This document shows positions 29,704-38,296 of a stretch of 64,000 nucleotides of DNA, in pieces (the stretch's first letter is position 1; each line of letters opens with the position of its first letter). Below the pieces are notes generated by a model that was not told where the DNA came from, searched no databases, and saw only the letters and a program-made list of their open reading frames with translations. A program made the translations under genes and the position numbers. The stretch lies in assembly GCF_000379085.1 (NCBI RefSeq), contig NZ_KB905379.1:411198-475197 (forward strand), read 5' to 3'. The DNA comes from Halomicrobium katesii DSM 19301 (GTDB lineage: Archaea; Halobacteriota; Halobacteria; Halobacteriales; Haloarculaceae).

Positions 29704-30597
29704 ATGACCGAAATTATCGACGGCGACGAGGTCGCCCAGGAGATCCGGGACGGCCTCGGCGACGCCATCGCGACGCTGGAGGACGCGGGCGTCACGCCCG
29801 CGCTGGCGACGGTGTTGATGAGCGACGATCCAGCCAGCGAGACGTACGTCTCGATGAAGCAAGACGACTGCGAGGAGGTTGGCATCGAGGCGCTGGACAT
29901 CGAGATCTCGCCCGACGCCGACGCCCAGGAGCTGTACGACACGATCGACGAGCTCAACGGCGACGACGCAGTCAACGGCGTTCTCGTCCAGATGCCGGTC
30001 CCGGACCACGTGGACGATCGAGCGGTCCTGCGAAACATCGACCCCGCCAAGGACGTTGACGGCTTCCACCCGGAGAACGTCGGCCGTCTCGTGGCCGGGA
30101 ACGCACGCTTCAAGCCGTGTACGCCCCACGGTATCCAGAAGCTCCTCGATTCGGCCGGCGTCGATCCCGAGGGCAAAGACGCCGTCGTCGTCGGCCGCTC
30201 GGAGATCGTCGGCAAGCCGATGGCGAACCTCCTGCTTCAGAAAGACGAGGGCGGCAACGCCACGGTGACGGTGTGTCACTCCCGGACCGACGACATGGCG
30301 GCCAAGACCCGCGAGGCCGACATCGTGATCGCCGCGGCGGGCGTGCCGGAGCTGATCGACGGCGAGATGCTCACCGAGGGGACGACGGTGATCGACGTGG
30401 GCGTCAACCGCGTCGAGGCCGACACCGAGAAGGGGTACGAGCTGGTCGGCGACGTGGACTTCGAGAGCGCCAAAGCGAAGGCGAGCGCGATCACGCCCGT
30501 CCCCGGCGGTGTCGGCCCCATGACACGTGCGATGTTGCTGTACAACACTGTGAAGGCGACGGCCCAGCAACACGGCGTCGACGTGGACCTCCCCTGA
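29704..30597 (+). CDS. folD: Bifunctional methylenetetrahydrofolate dehydrogenase/cyclohydrolase
   Basis: The 297-residue product has the FolD signatures: the catalytic ETYVSMKQDDC region (YxxxK), NGVLVQMPVPDH, DPAKDVDGFHPENVGRL, and the Rossmann motif VVGRSEIVGKPMANLL, ending with TPVPGGVGPMTRAML. A GTG at 29701 directly before the ATG is an alternative start. It oxidises methylene-THF to methenyl-THF and hydrolyses it to formyl-THF. The Nudix gene starts one base after its stop, so the two are cotranscribed. Confidence 0.95.
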   Translation: MTEIIDGDEVAQEIRDGLGDAIATLEDAGVTPALATVLMSDDPASETYVSMKQDDCEEVGIEALDIEISPDADAQELYDTIDELNGDDAVNGVLVQMPVPDHVDDRAVLRNIDPAKDVDGFHPENVGRLVAGNARFKPCTPHGIQKLLDSAGVDPEGKDAVVVGRSEIVGKPMANLLLQKDEGGNATVTVCHSRTDDMAAKTREADIVIAAAGVPELIDGEMLTEGTTVIDVGVNRVEADTEKGYELVGDVDFESAKAKASAITPVPGGVGPMTRAMLLYNTVKATAQQHGVDVDLP

Positions 30598-30598
30598 G

Positions 30599-31081
30599 AT
30601 GGCCGAGGGACACGACCGCGACGCAGACGACGCGGGCGACGGCGTGGCGCGGTTCGAGTCGACCCAGCGTCTGGACCCCGACGCGTTCAACCACGCCAAG
30701 TCGCGGCTCGACGGCGGCTACGAGTGTGCCGTCGCGGCCCTCCTGACGGACGCCGACGGACGCGTCCTCCTGGTCTGTGAAGACGGGCGCTGGAGCCTCC
30801 CGGGTGGCGAAGTCGGCGGTGACCAGTCGCGGGAGGCCGCCCTCCGCGATGCCGTCGCGGCGACGACCGGCCTGGAGCTGACCGTCGGATCGCTGGTGGC
30901 CGTCAACGACGTGACGCTGACCGACGGGGACCGGGAGGCGTCGCTCGCGTTCGAGATCTACGACGGCGAGATAGCGGCCGGCGAGCCGGAGCCGGCGCGG
31001 GCGTCTGTCACCGCCGCCGCGTGGCACGACGAGGTGCCCGCCGCGACCGTCGACCGCGACGTGATCGACGAACTGCGGTAG
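30599..31081 (+). CDS. Nudix-fold protein with degenerate Nudix box
   Basis: The 160-residue product has the Nudix strand order (CAVAALLTDADGRVLLVCED, WSLPGGEVGGDQSREAALRDAV). In the Nudix box the GG and first Glu are kept and the central RE is present, but the downstream EE pair is replaced (REAALRDAVAATTG), so metal binding may be weakened. Nudix hydrolases cleave nucleoside diphosphate-linked compounds; here activity is uncertain. The start codon follows the folD stop by a single base, indicating one operon. Confidence 0.8.
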   Translation: MAEGHDRDADDAGDGVARFESTQRLDPDAFNHAKSRLDGGYECAVAALLTDADGRVLLVCEDGRWSLPGGEVGGDQSREAALRDAVAATTGLELTVGSLVAVNDVTLTDGDREASLAFEIYDGEIAAGEPEPARASVTAAAWHDEVPAATVDRDVIDELR

Positions 31082-31795
31082 CTACCCGTCGAGACCGTTG
31101 AGCCAGTTGTCGGCCGTCACGAGAGCGCTCTCGTCACCCTCCGCGAGGTATCGACCGAGGTCCCGCGCTGCGTGGACGAGTCGATCGGCGTCTTTCGGGT
31201 CCACGTCGCCGTCGAGGGCTTCGATCCGTTTGCGGTGGTCTCGGACTCGACCGGACAGCGACCGGGCCTGCGGGTCGGGCTCGTCGTCGAGGCGCGCGCG
31301 GAGATCACGCTGGTAGGCCTCGACGGCGGCCGTCATCGCCAGGCCGTAGGACGGACGCAGTCCCGACGGCACCGCTCGGGGCTCCGGCCGTTCGCCCTCG
31401 TCGGCACCTCTGAGTAGCGTGACGAAGTACAGCTCCTGGGCGTCGGTCGGCTGGAGCGTGCGCGCGATCTCGCTGGCGACGTGGCGGAGTTCGGTCGCGG
31501 CCACGAAGGTCTCGTCGAGGGCGAGCAGCGATCCGCCGTCGACGAAGCCGCGCCGACGGACGTACTCCGACGACCGCTCGGCGGCGTCCGTGGCGATCTC
31601 TTCGAGCGGTTGCTCGTCGATCGACCCGCGCACCGGCGTCAGGTCGTACTCGACGGGGGCGTTCGTGTGGCGCGTGCGGTCGTCGACGCCGACGCTCCGG
31701 AGACTCCCGCAGTCGGGGCACTCCACGCTGGCCGTCTCGTAGTACGACCAGCGGCTGCCACACGCCTTGCACTCGCGGTGGCCTCGAACCTTCAT
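31082..31795 (-). CDS. Haloarchaeal zinc-ribbon protein, 237 aa, function unknown
   Basis: The N-terminus carries a two-pair zinc ribbon, CKACGSRW and CPDCGSLR, followed by a helical region (SIDEQPLEEIATDAAERSSEYVRRRG, ARTLQPTDAQELYFVTLLRG, RVRDHRKRIEALDGDV). No membrane segment is visible. The Cys pairs suggest a nucleic-acid- or protein-binding module. Its stop abuts the Nudix stop tail to tail, one base apart. I do not recognise a named family with confidence. Confidence 0.75.
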   Translation of the reverse strand: MKVRGHRECKACGSRWSYYETASVECPDCGSLRSVGVDDRTRHTNAPVEYDLTPVRGSIDEQPLEEIATDAAERSSEYVRRRGFVDGGSLLALDETFVAATELRHVASEIARTLQPTDAQELYFVTLLRGADEGERPEPRAVPSGLRPSYGLAMTAAVEAYQRDLRARLDDEPDPQARSLSGRVRDHRKRIEALDGDVDPKDADRLVHAARDLGRYLAEGDESALVTADNWLNGLDG

Positions 31796-31853
31796 GGCTC
31801 ACTGTCGGCGTGGCAGCCTCAAGTTCCTTCCGTCGCCGGGTCGAACGATCGGT

Positions 31854-31993
31854 ATGCGCGAGCAAGCAGAGAGCAGTACGAGTTCCTCTGTGAACAGCTG
31901 GACAGCAAGGAGATGAACCACGATCGCGTGCGGATGATGCTGACGCACTATCGGCGCGCACTGGGGTGGGTCCTCGAAGAAGAGCACATGTAG
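31854..31993 (+). pseudogene. Very small protein gene (about 45 aa), apparently frameshifted by an extra AG
   Basis: The frame ending at the TAG 31991-31993 encodes EQYEFLCEQLDSKEMNHDR then VRMMLTHYRRALGWVLEEEHM, convincing helical coding sequence, but it lacks a start. ATG 31854 reads Met-Arg-Glu-Gln-Ala in another frame. The junction has CAGAGAGCAG; removing one AG joins the two frames into a single small protein. I infer a dinucleotide slippage; a sequencing error or an unrecognised non-ATG start are alternatives. Confidence 0.4.
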
Positions 31994-32042
31994 CTCGCGA
32001 TAGTGGTCACTGCAGCAACCGGATCTGGCGGCTGGCGACAGG

Positions 32043-32156
32043 TTTAAGTTACTCAACGACCCACGACCAAGTGACGCTTCGCTTTGGAGGGCCGAAGCGT
32101 CAGCGGGGACCAATTCAGGGCGGCAAGCGAATCGGGCCTTCCGCCTGATTCGTTTT
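32043..32156 (+). ncRNA. Candidate small structured RNA with own promoter and terminator-like hairpin
   Basis: TTTAAG at 32043-32048 is about 25 bases before a perfect 10-bp stem TGACGCTTCG/CGAAGCGTCA (32072-32081 with 32093-32102). A second stem CGAATCGGGC/GCCTGATTCG (32128-32137 with 32143-32152) is followed directly by TTTT. This is a promoter, hairpin, hairpin-terminator layout of about 85 nt in a stretch without a convincing gene. No known RNA family is recognised; folding was judged by eye. Confidence 0.3.
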
Positions 32157-32452
32157 CCACTTTCGTTTCGAAACTCGATAGTTGCGACGCCGGCGCTCGG
32201 CGAACGGGAACGAGACGGTCGAGCGACTGCACCGCGACCGTCGCCGTTCAGCGGTGGGGTATGATGTCTCTGAGATACGTCGACAGATCGCGATACCGTC
32301 AGTGCAACAACTATTCCTTCGCACTCAGCTGACACCGGCGTATCTGGCGAGAGGTCGCCACGAGCGCGTGATTTCGAAGCGAAGCGAAAACGTCGAGTCG
32401 GATCCGATATACTTATTAGATTCCGACAATAAATACGTGATAGACTTTACCG
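32157..32452. promoter_or_regulatory. Upstream region of the PadR gene
   Basis: No convincing gene. The last 60 bases are AT-rich, with ATATACTTATTAG at about 32407-32419 and AATAAATAC at 32429-32437, the latter about 20 bases before the PadR ATG and likely part of its promoter. Open frames across the interval have atypical composition. Confidence 0.4.
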
Positions 32453-32731
32453 ATGTACGACCTGACAGGATTCCAGCGAGACCTCCTGTACGTCATCGCC
32501 GGGAAAGAGGAGCCACACGGACTGGCGATCAAGGAGGAGCTCGAAGATTACTACGAGAAGGAGATTCACCACGGGAGGCTGTATCCGAATCTCGATACGC
32601 TCGTCGACAAGGGGCTAGTGGAGAAAGGCCAGCGCGACCGCAGGACGAACTACTACAGTCTCACGCGGCGCGGCCGACGAGAGATCGAGGCACGGCGAGA
32701 CTGGGAAGACGAGTACGTGGACGTAACGTAG
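32453..32731 (+). CDS. PadR family transcriptional regulator
   Basis: The 92-residue product is a PadR-type winged helix: MYDLTGFQRDLLYVIAG, then GLAIKEELEDYYEKEIHHGRLYPNLDTLVDKGLVEKG as the recognition helix, and NYYSLTRRGRREIEARR as the wing and C-terminal helix. It lacks the long C-terminal dimerisation helix of larger PadR proteins, as is usual in haloarchaea. It could control its own AT-rich promoter; targets are unknown. The convergent AI-2E-type transporter gene ends 82 bases beyond it. Confidence 0.88.
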   Translation: MYDLTGFQRDLLYVIAGKEEPHGLAIKEELEDYYEKEIHHGRLYPNLDTLVDKGLVEKGQRDRRTNYYSLTRRGRREIEARRDWEDEYVDVT

Positions 32732-32813
32732 CGACGCTGACTGCCGTCTGTCACTGTAGCACCCGGCTGACCATCTCGGACGAGGAGTGTGTCACCGACG
32801 AGTCTCGACGGTC

Positions 32814-33995
32814 TCAGGCTCCGCTTGGTGTGCCCTCGTCGCCGTCTCTCTCGCCGTCGACGGCGTCTGCGCCGTCGGTGTCGCCGGTCAACGCGGCCGG
32901 GTCGACTTCTCTGGCGCGAATCGGTTCGTCGGTCACCAGCTCCGGCAGGACGATCCGCGCGAAGTGCGTGACCAACACCAGCACGATCGGACCGAGGAAG
33001 ATGCCGTACCACCCCCAGATGAGCGGCCCGAGGATGTAGGCGAACATCAGCACCCCGGTGTGGAGTTCCCCGCCCGAGACGTAGGGCCGCACGAGGAGGT
33101 CCGGGATCACGTCGACGACGACGAAACTGACCGCGGCGAAGGCGACGACGAACCACCACCCCTCGCCGCTGGTCCCCGCCAGGACGGCGAGATAGGCCGC
33201 CATCGGAACGTAGACCAGTTTCATGCCGACGATGGGGATCAGGCTCGCCGCTCCGGCGAGCACGCCGACCAGTGCCGCGTACGGAATCGCGACGGAGGCG
33301 GGCGCGATCTGGTTGAGCAGCGTGTACACGATCCCACCGACCAGCCCCGTGATCATCGCGTTCAGGATGTTCCCGTAGAACACCTTGTCGAAGCTCTCGT
33401 CGACGGCAGCGACGAACTCCTCGAAGACGGTTCGCTCTGCCGTCAGGTGGCCGGCCCAGGCCGCAAAGCGGCGATCGTCACGCAACAGGTAGAACGCGAG
33501 CGCGAGCATCACGAACAAGTGTAAGAGTCCCGTGCCGACGACCCCGAGGTAGCCAAGCGCCGATTCGAGCGTCGTCGTGATCGTCCCGACGCCGCCGACG
33601 TTGTCCAGCAGCGCCGTCGGATCGCTCAACACCGTCAGATTCAGGTACGGCTCGGCCATCTGCAGCAGATTGTCGATCTGACTGCCGGACCCGGCACCGT
33701 CGATCTCGTCGGCGAAGCGATTCAGTTGCTGGAGGGCGATTCCGAGCGTGTAAGCCAGCAACAGGAGCGCCGGGAGGACCATCCCGACCAGCGAGACGCC
33801 CGCGGCGACCGACGGCTGTTCGATCCGTCGCCGGACCCGGCGGTAGAGCCGCCGGGTCGCGTAGTAGACGAACAGTCCGAAGACGAACGTCCCGACGAAG
33901 CGATAGGCGACGAAGACGAGGGCGGCGGCGAGCACGAACCCCAGGGCGACCCACGCAGTTCGTGGCCAGTCGACATCGAACTCGAACTCGACCAT
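32814..33995 (-). CDS. AI-2E family (PerM-type) transporter
   Basis: The 393-residue product has seven to eight hydrophobic segments and the family landmarks LAFYLLRDDRRF, VFYGNILNAMITGLVGGIVYTLL, IPIVGMKLVYVP and YILGPLIWGWYGIFLGPI. The acidic C-terminal tail (VDPAALTGDTDGADAVD) is hydrophilic and probably cytosolic. Family members include the autoinducer-2 exporter TqsA and Na+/H+ antiporters; which substrate applies here cannot be read from the sequence. The start ATG lies 96 bases from the divergent MgtC/DUF4010 gene. Confidence 0.88.
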   Translation of the reverse strand: MVEFEFDVDWPRTAWVALGFVLAAALVFVAYRFVGTFVFGLFVYYATRRLYRRVRRRIEQPSVAAGVSLVGMVLPALLLLAYTLGIALQQLNRFADEIDGAGSGSQIDNLLQMAEPYLNLTVLSDPTALLDNVGGVGTITTTLESALGYLGVVGTGLLHLFVMLALAFYLLRDDRRFAAWAGHLTAERTVFEEFVAAVDESFDKVFYGNILNAMITGLVGGIVYTLLNQIAPASVAIPYAALVGVLAGAASLIPIVGMKLVYVPMAAYLAVLAGTSGEGWWFVVAFAAVSFVVVDVIPDLLVRPYVSGGELHTGVLMFAYILGPLIWGWYGIFLGPIVLVLVTHFARIVLPELVTDEPIRAREVDPAALTGDTDGADAVDGERDGDEGTPSGA

Positions 33996-34091
33996 GGCAC
34001 CGTGTTCGATGGACCCCGAAAAAAAGGTCGGGGTCGGCCCGGAACACGGACCGACCGCGGAGATTTATGCCAGGCGCGTGATGCGGTACCC

Positions 34092-35443
34092 GTGACCGCG
34101 CTGACGACACTCGGACTGAGTCCGGTCGGCGGCGAGGTGGGGCGCATCGTCCTCGCGGCGGCCCTCGGGATGTTTCTGGGCATCGAACGGGAGGGGTCCC
34201 AGAAGTCCGCCGGGATCCGCACGTTCGCCCTCCTCAGCCTGCTCGGTGCCGTCTTCACGCTCGTCGAGGTCGACAGCCTGCTCGTGGTCGGCGGCCTGCT
34301 CGTCATCGTTCATACGGACGGTTGTAGGCGTTTACCCAGTCGACCGCACGACAGCGTGCGCTCGATCTGGTAAATACCTACAACTTTCCGTATCATGGCG
34401 TGTTGCTGGCGGCGGAGGGGTTCAGGGACGAGACGGCTGGGCTGTCCCTGACGACCTCCGTCTCGATGCTGGTCGCCTACGGCGTCGTCGCGCTCGTGAT
34501 GCAGTCGTACATCCTCGAAGGCGTGACCGTCGCGATTCTCTCGTCGCTCTTGCTGGTGCTCAAACGCGAACTCCACAGCTTCGCCTGGGGGCTCAGTCGC
34601 GCCGAGTTGCGCTCTGCGACGGAGTTCGCGATCCTCGCGTTCGTGGTCTATCCGCTGTTGCCCGCCGCTCCGATCTCGGTCTCGGTCGGAGAGCTCTCGC
34701 TGGAGCTGGAGTTGCGCGTCGCGTGGCTGCTCGTCGTCACCGTCGCGGGCATCGGCATCGCGAACGACGCGATCGTCCAGACCTACGACGGACGTGGCAT
34801 CGCGGTGACCGGTTTTTTCGGCGGACTCGCCTCCTCGACGGCGGTCGTCGGGACCATGCTCGACCACGTCCGCCAGCGGCCGGCCGCCGCGAGCTACGCC
34901 CCGGCGGCGATCCTGCTGGCCGACGCCGCCATGGCGCTGCGGAATATCGTCATCGCGATCGCGTTCACGTTCGAGCGGGGGATCCTCTATCAGTCGATCG
35001 TCCCGCTGGGTGCCGTCGCGGTCGGCAGTGTCGCCGTCGCGGCCTACACCGCCGACTGGACGGAGTCGGTCGAGATGGAACTCGACAGTCCGTTCTCGCT
35101 CCGCAACGCGCTCGTGTTCGGCGGGATCTTCCTCGTCGTTCTGGTGGCGAGCACAGTTGCGAGAGCCCAGTTCGGTACCGGCGGACTGTACCTGACCGCG
35201 CTGCTGTCGGGGCTAGTCTCCAGCGGCGCGGGCACCACCTCGGCGGTGTTGCTCTATCGGGGCGGTGCCGTCGACTCGAACACCGCGACGATCGCCATCT
35301 TGCTGGCGACGGCCGCGAGCATCGCGGTGAAAGCCGGCCTGACGATCGCGAGTCCGGACCGTCGCTTCGCGGTCAGAGTGGCGCTCTGGAGCCTCGCGCT
35401 GTTGGCCGGCGCGACCGCAGTGACGCTCGCGGTGATCCTCTGA
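34092..35443 (+). pseudogene. MgtC/DUF4010-type membrane protein gene split by palindromic element D
   Basis: The 5' part starts at GTG 34092 and encodes an MgtC-like N-terminus (LGMFLGIEREGSQKSAGIRTFALLSLLGAVF) up to a Val-Ile-Val-His junction at 34312. An 80-bp palindromic element plus a 3-bp duplication follows, shifting the frame by two and leading to a stop near 34371. The 3' part (34396-35443) continues with GVLLAAEGFRDETAGL and then DUF4010 helices to a normal stop. Removing 34313-34395 restores one uninterrupted frame of 422 codons. The downstream codons look intact, so the insertion seems recent. The 3' part could still be translated from GTG 34400 as a truncated membrane protein. 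Confidence 0.85.
34313..34392. mobile_element. Type I palindromic element, copy D, inside a gene
   Basis: An 80-bp element TACGG...CCGTA flanked by direct TCA repeats (34310-34312 and 34393-34395). Same subfamily and orientation as copy F, but with a few stem mismatches (CAGCGTGCGCTCGATC in place of the matched arm). Its position within a coding frame gives direct proof that it is an insertion. Confidence 0.9.
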
Positions 35444-35481
35444 GACGGGCGTCAGTCGGGTGGCACCCATCCGGCGGGGTC

Positions 35482-35489
35482 TTTTATTA
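35482..35489 (+). promoter_or_regulatory. TATA-like box of the aminotransferase gene
   Basis: TTTTATTA about 28 bases before the ATG at 35514, the only AT-rich tract in the intergenic region. Confidence 0.5.
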
Positions 35490-35513
35490 CGAGTGGAGGT
35501 GTAGTTCGGTAAC

Positions 35514-36848
35514 ATGGATCGTGACAGCGTCGAACCGACGGTCGGGGACCTCCCCGGCGAACGCGCAAGCGAGTGGGTCGAGTACCACCACGAGCACGCA
35601 GCCCCCAGCACCTACGTCTACGAGTTCGTCTGGGACCGCGACGCGCCGGCGATCGGTCCCTTCTGTACCGACGTGGACGGCAACGTCCTGATGGACTGGA
35701 CCGGCCACGTCGGCGCGATGCCACTGGGCTACAACAACCCCAAAGTCCTCGATCCGCTGTCGACGTTCGACCTCGTCGAGCCCACGAAGATCGCGGGACA
35801 GGACTTCTACGCGACCGGCACCGGCTCCGATCTCCCCGGCGCGGCCGGGCTGATGGAGCGCCTGACGGACATCGCCAGTCACTACGGGATGGACACCGTC
35901 TTCCTCTCGAACAGCGGTGCCGAGGCGGTCGAGAACGCCGTCAAGATCAGCTACGACCACCGCCGTGGGAAGTACGCGATCACCTTCGAAGGTGCCTTCC
36001 ACGGCCGAACGCTGGGGGCGCTCTCGCTCAACCGCTCGAAGGCGGTGTACCGCAGACAGTTCCCCGAGATCGCGGCGGTCCACGACGCCCCCTTCTGTGA
36101 CGACCGCCACTGCACGCCCGAGAGCTGTGACTGTGGCTTCTTCACGGGCGACGGCTCGGTGCTGGGACGAATGCTCGACCCCGAGACCGGCCACGTCGAC
36201 CCCGACGACGTGTCCTACATCATCTTCGAGCCGATCCAGGGCGAGGGTGGCTACCGGTTCCCCAGCGACGCCTTCGCGACGGAGATCGCCGACATCGCCG
36301 AGCGACGCGGCGTACCGATCGTCGTCGACGAAGTCCAGACCGGTCTGGGGCGCACTGGCGAGTGGTGGGGCTCGGATCACTACCCGTTCGATCCGGACGT
36401 GATCGCCAGCGCGAAGGCGCTCCGTGTCGGCGCGACCATCGCCAGCGCGGACGTGTTCCCCGACGAGAAGGGGCGTCTCTCTTCGACGTGGGGGGCCGGG
36501 GACGTACTCGCGTGCGCCCAGGGCGCGCTCACCATCGACGCCATCGAGGAGTACGATCTGCTCGACAACGCGGCCGAGCGAGGGCGGGCGTTCGTCGAGC
36601 GGTTCCGCGACGCGACGGCCCAGTCGACGGCCGTAGAAGACGTTCGCGGCGAGGGGCTCTTGCTCGCCGTCGAGTTCGACAGCAAGGAACGACGGGAAGC
36701 GGTGATCGAGGCCGCCATGCAACGCGGACTGTTGACGCTTGGCTGCGGTCGGAGGACGCTGCGCCTGCTCCCGCCGCTCGACTCGACGCGCAGGGAGATT
36801 GAGTTGGGGTCCGGGCTGCTCGCGGATGCGATCGACGCGGTGGCCTGA
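35514..36848 (+). CDS. Class III pyridoxal-phosphate aminotransferase
   Basis: The 444-residue product has the class III fold signatures: SNSGAEAVENAVKISYDHRRGKYAI, FEGAFHGRTLGALSLN, IFEPIQGEGGYRFP, VVDEVQTGLGRTG with the PLP-binding Asp, and the active-site Lys in ASAKALR. It resembles 4-aminobutyrate/acetylornithine-type enzymes, but the substrate is not predictable from motif alone. A Cys-rich insertion (CDDRHCTPESCDC) after the HGRTLG block is unusual for the class and recalls the haloarchaeal GabT-like branch. Neighbouring genes give no pathway hint. Confidence 0.88.
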   Translation: MDRDSVEPTVGDLPGERASEWVEYHHEHAAPSTYVYEFVWDRDAPAIGPFCTDVDGNVLMDWTGHVGAMPLGYNNPKVLDPLSTFDLVEPTKIAGQDFYATGTGSDLPGAAGLMERLTDIASHYGMDTVFLSNSGAEAVENAVKISYDHRRGKYAITFEGAFHGRTLGALSLNRSKAVYRRQFPEIAAVHDAPFCDDRHCTPESCDCGFFTGDGSVLGRMLDPETGHVDPDDVSYIIFEPIQGEGGYRFPSDAFATEIADIAERRGVPIVVDEVQTGLGRTGEWWGSDHYPFDPDVIASAKALRVGATIASADVFPDEKGRLSSTWGAGDVLACAQGALTIDAIEEYDLLDNAAERGRAFVERFRDATAQSTAVEDVRGEGLLLAVEFDSKERREAVIEAAMQRGLLTLGCGRRTLRLLPPLDSTRREIELGSGLLADAIDAVA

Positions 36849-36881
36849 TTCTACCCGCGTCGAACGCTCCACCGGTGTGGC

Positions 36882-38114
36882 CTAGACGGGCAGTTCGAAC
36901 TCGCGGACGTATCGCCAGAGGTAGGAGAGATCGCTCGGCGAGAGGAGTCTGAGGATGTCCCGTCGGCTTCCCTCGTTGATCTTCGAGAGAGTCTCACGAT
37001 CCAGAGCGTTCAGGTCCCGCATGAGCCGATCGTATCGCTCGTTGGGTACGAGATACAGCAGTCGCGTCATGAACAGGCGACGCTCCTGTCTGAGAGCCAC
37101 CCGTTCGTGCCAGAGATCGTCGTAGACCGCCATCGCTTCGCGGGACGTATCCACGCCTCCGGTGAGACAGCGATCCGCGGTCATCGCCGCCGCGCGCGCC
37201 GAGCGCATCCCCTTGTCGATCCCCTCGCCCCACACGGGATCGACGGAGGGGACCGTGTCGCCGATCGCCACGAACGAGTCGGTACTCATCGATCCCGGCG
37301 GCTGAACGTGTGCGGAGCCACGGACCTGGGTCGACTCCACCCGACTGGCGTCGGCGAAGCGCGGGTCGCTGTCGAGCCAGTGGTCGAGGTAGCCGTCGAC
37401 GGTCCGGTCGTCGCTCGCGTGGGCCCGGTACTGCTCGTTCTGGATGTAGCAGACGCCGACTTTGGCCGTGTCGCCGCCGGTGTGGAAGATCCACGAGTAG
37501 CCGCCGGGTGCGAAGTCGTGGTCCAGCCGGAGCATCATCGCGCCCGACAGATCGGCGTAGTCGGGATGGTCCAGTTCGACGCCCTCGAACTGGTGTTCGA
37601 TGCCGATGGCGTGGTTCCGGCGTTCGAGATCGACGACGCCAAGCTCCGTCGCCAGCGGTGCCGCCGGTCCAGTCGCGTCGACGACGATGTCACCGTAGAC
37701 CGTCTCCTCCCCGTTGTACCGGACCCCGACGACGGAGCCGTCTTCGACGATCGGGTCGCGGACGCGAGCGTCGAACCGATACTCGGCACCCTTCGCCCGG
37801 CCGTCGTCGACGAGGAACTGCTTGAACGCCGGGAAGTCCAGCACGAAACCTGGCTGGTCCTGGACGAAATGGTCGTTCGGAGACTCCAGTACGACGGCGT
37901 CGGTCGCGTGCATCACCACGTCGTCCGGGATCCCGAAGGCCGTCATCATCGACGCGAACGTCCCGCCCGTGGACTTGTCGCTCCGGGCCGGGAACTCCTC
38001 TGCCGTCTCGGTCTCCAGTACGACCACGTCGTACCCGCGGTCGGCGAGATCTCGCGCACACTGGGCCCCGGCCGGGCCCGCACCGGCGACGACCACGTCG
38101 TAGTTGTCACGCAT
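36882..38114 (-). CDS. Geranylgeranyl reductase family flavoprotein (digeranylgeranylglycerophospholipid reductase-like)
   Basis: The 410-residue product has an N-terminal FAD dinucleotide motif DVVVAGAGPAGAQCARDLADRG and the family's C-terminal FAD motif AIGDTVPSVDPVWGEGIDKGM. These proteins saturate the isoprenoid chains of archaeal ether lipids or related prenyl groups. Haloarchaea carry several paralogues, so this may be a secondary copy acting on another prenyl substrate. It converges on the aminotransferase gene, with 33 bases between them. Confidence 0.85.
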   Translation of the reverse strand: MRDNYDVVVAGAGPAGAQCARDLADRGYDVVVLETETAEEFPARSDKSTGGTFASMMTAFGIPDDVVMHATDAVVLESPNDHFVQDQPGFVLDFPAFKQFLVDDGRAKGAEYRFDARVRDPIVEDGSVVGVRYNGEETVYGDIVVDATGPAAPLATELGVVDLERRNHAIGIEHQFEGVELDHPDYADLSGAMMLRLDHDFAPGGYSWIFHTGGDTAKVGVCYIQNEQYRAHASDDRTVDGYLDHWLDSDPRFADASRVESTQVRGSAHVQPPGSMSTDSFVAIGDTVPSVDPVWGEGIDKGMRSARAAAMTADRCLTGGVDTSREAMAVYDDLWHERVALRQERRLFMTRLLYLVPNERYDRLMRDLNALDRETLSKINEGSRRDILRLLSPSDLSYLWRYVREFELPV

Positions 38115-38296
38115 GGCTCTGGGTCAGGCGACCGTGTCGACGGGGACAGTGCGTCGGCGATACGTCGGCGAACAGACAGTGGTGGAGCGCCATAGCGAAC
38201 TCACGAATCTGTCCGTGGATACGCCAACGACGTAGAAAAGATGTCGAAACGGGCTCCCACTTCCAGTTCGTTGTTACCCGCCGTCGACTCGCGCCA

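Noticed and set aside
34310..34395. Element D as a spliced archaeal intron in the MgtC/DUF4010 gene
   Set aside because: Exact frame restoration is compatible with splicing, but the other copies lie between genes with the same target duplication and I see no bulge-helix-bulge motif at the borders, so DNA insertion is simpler.
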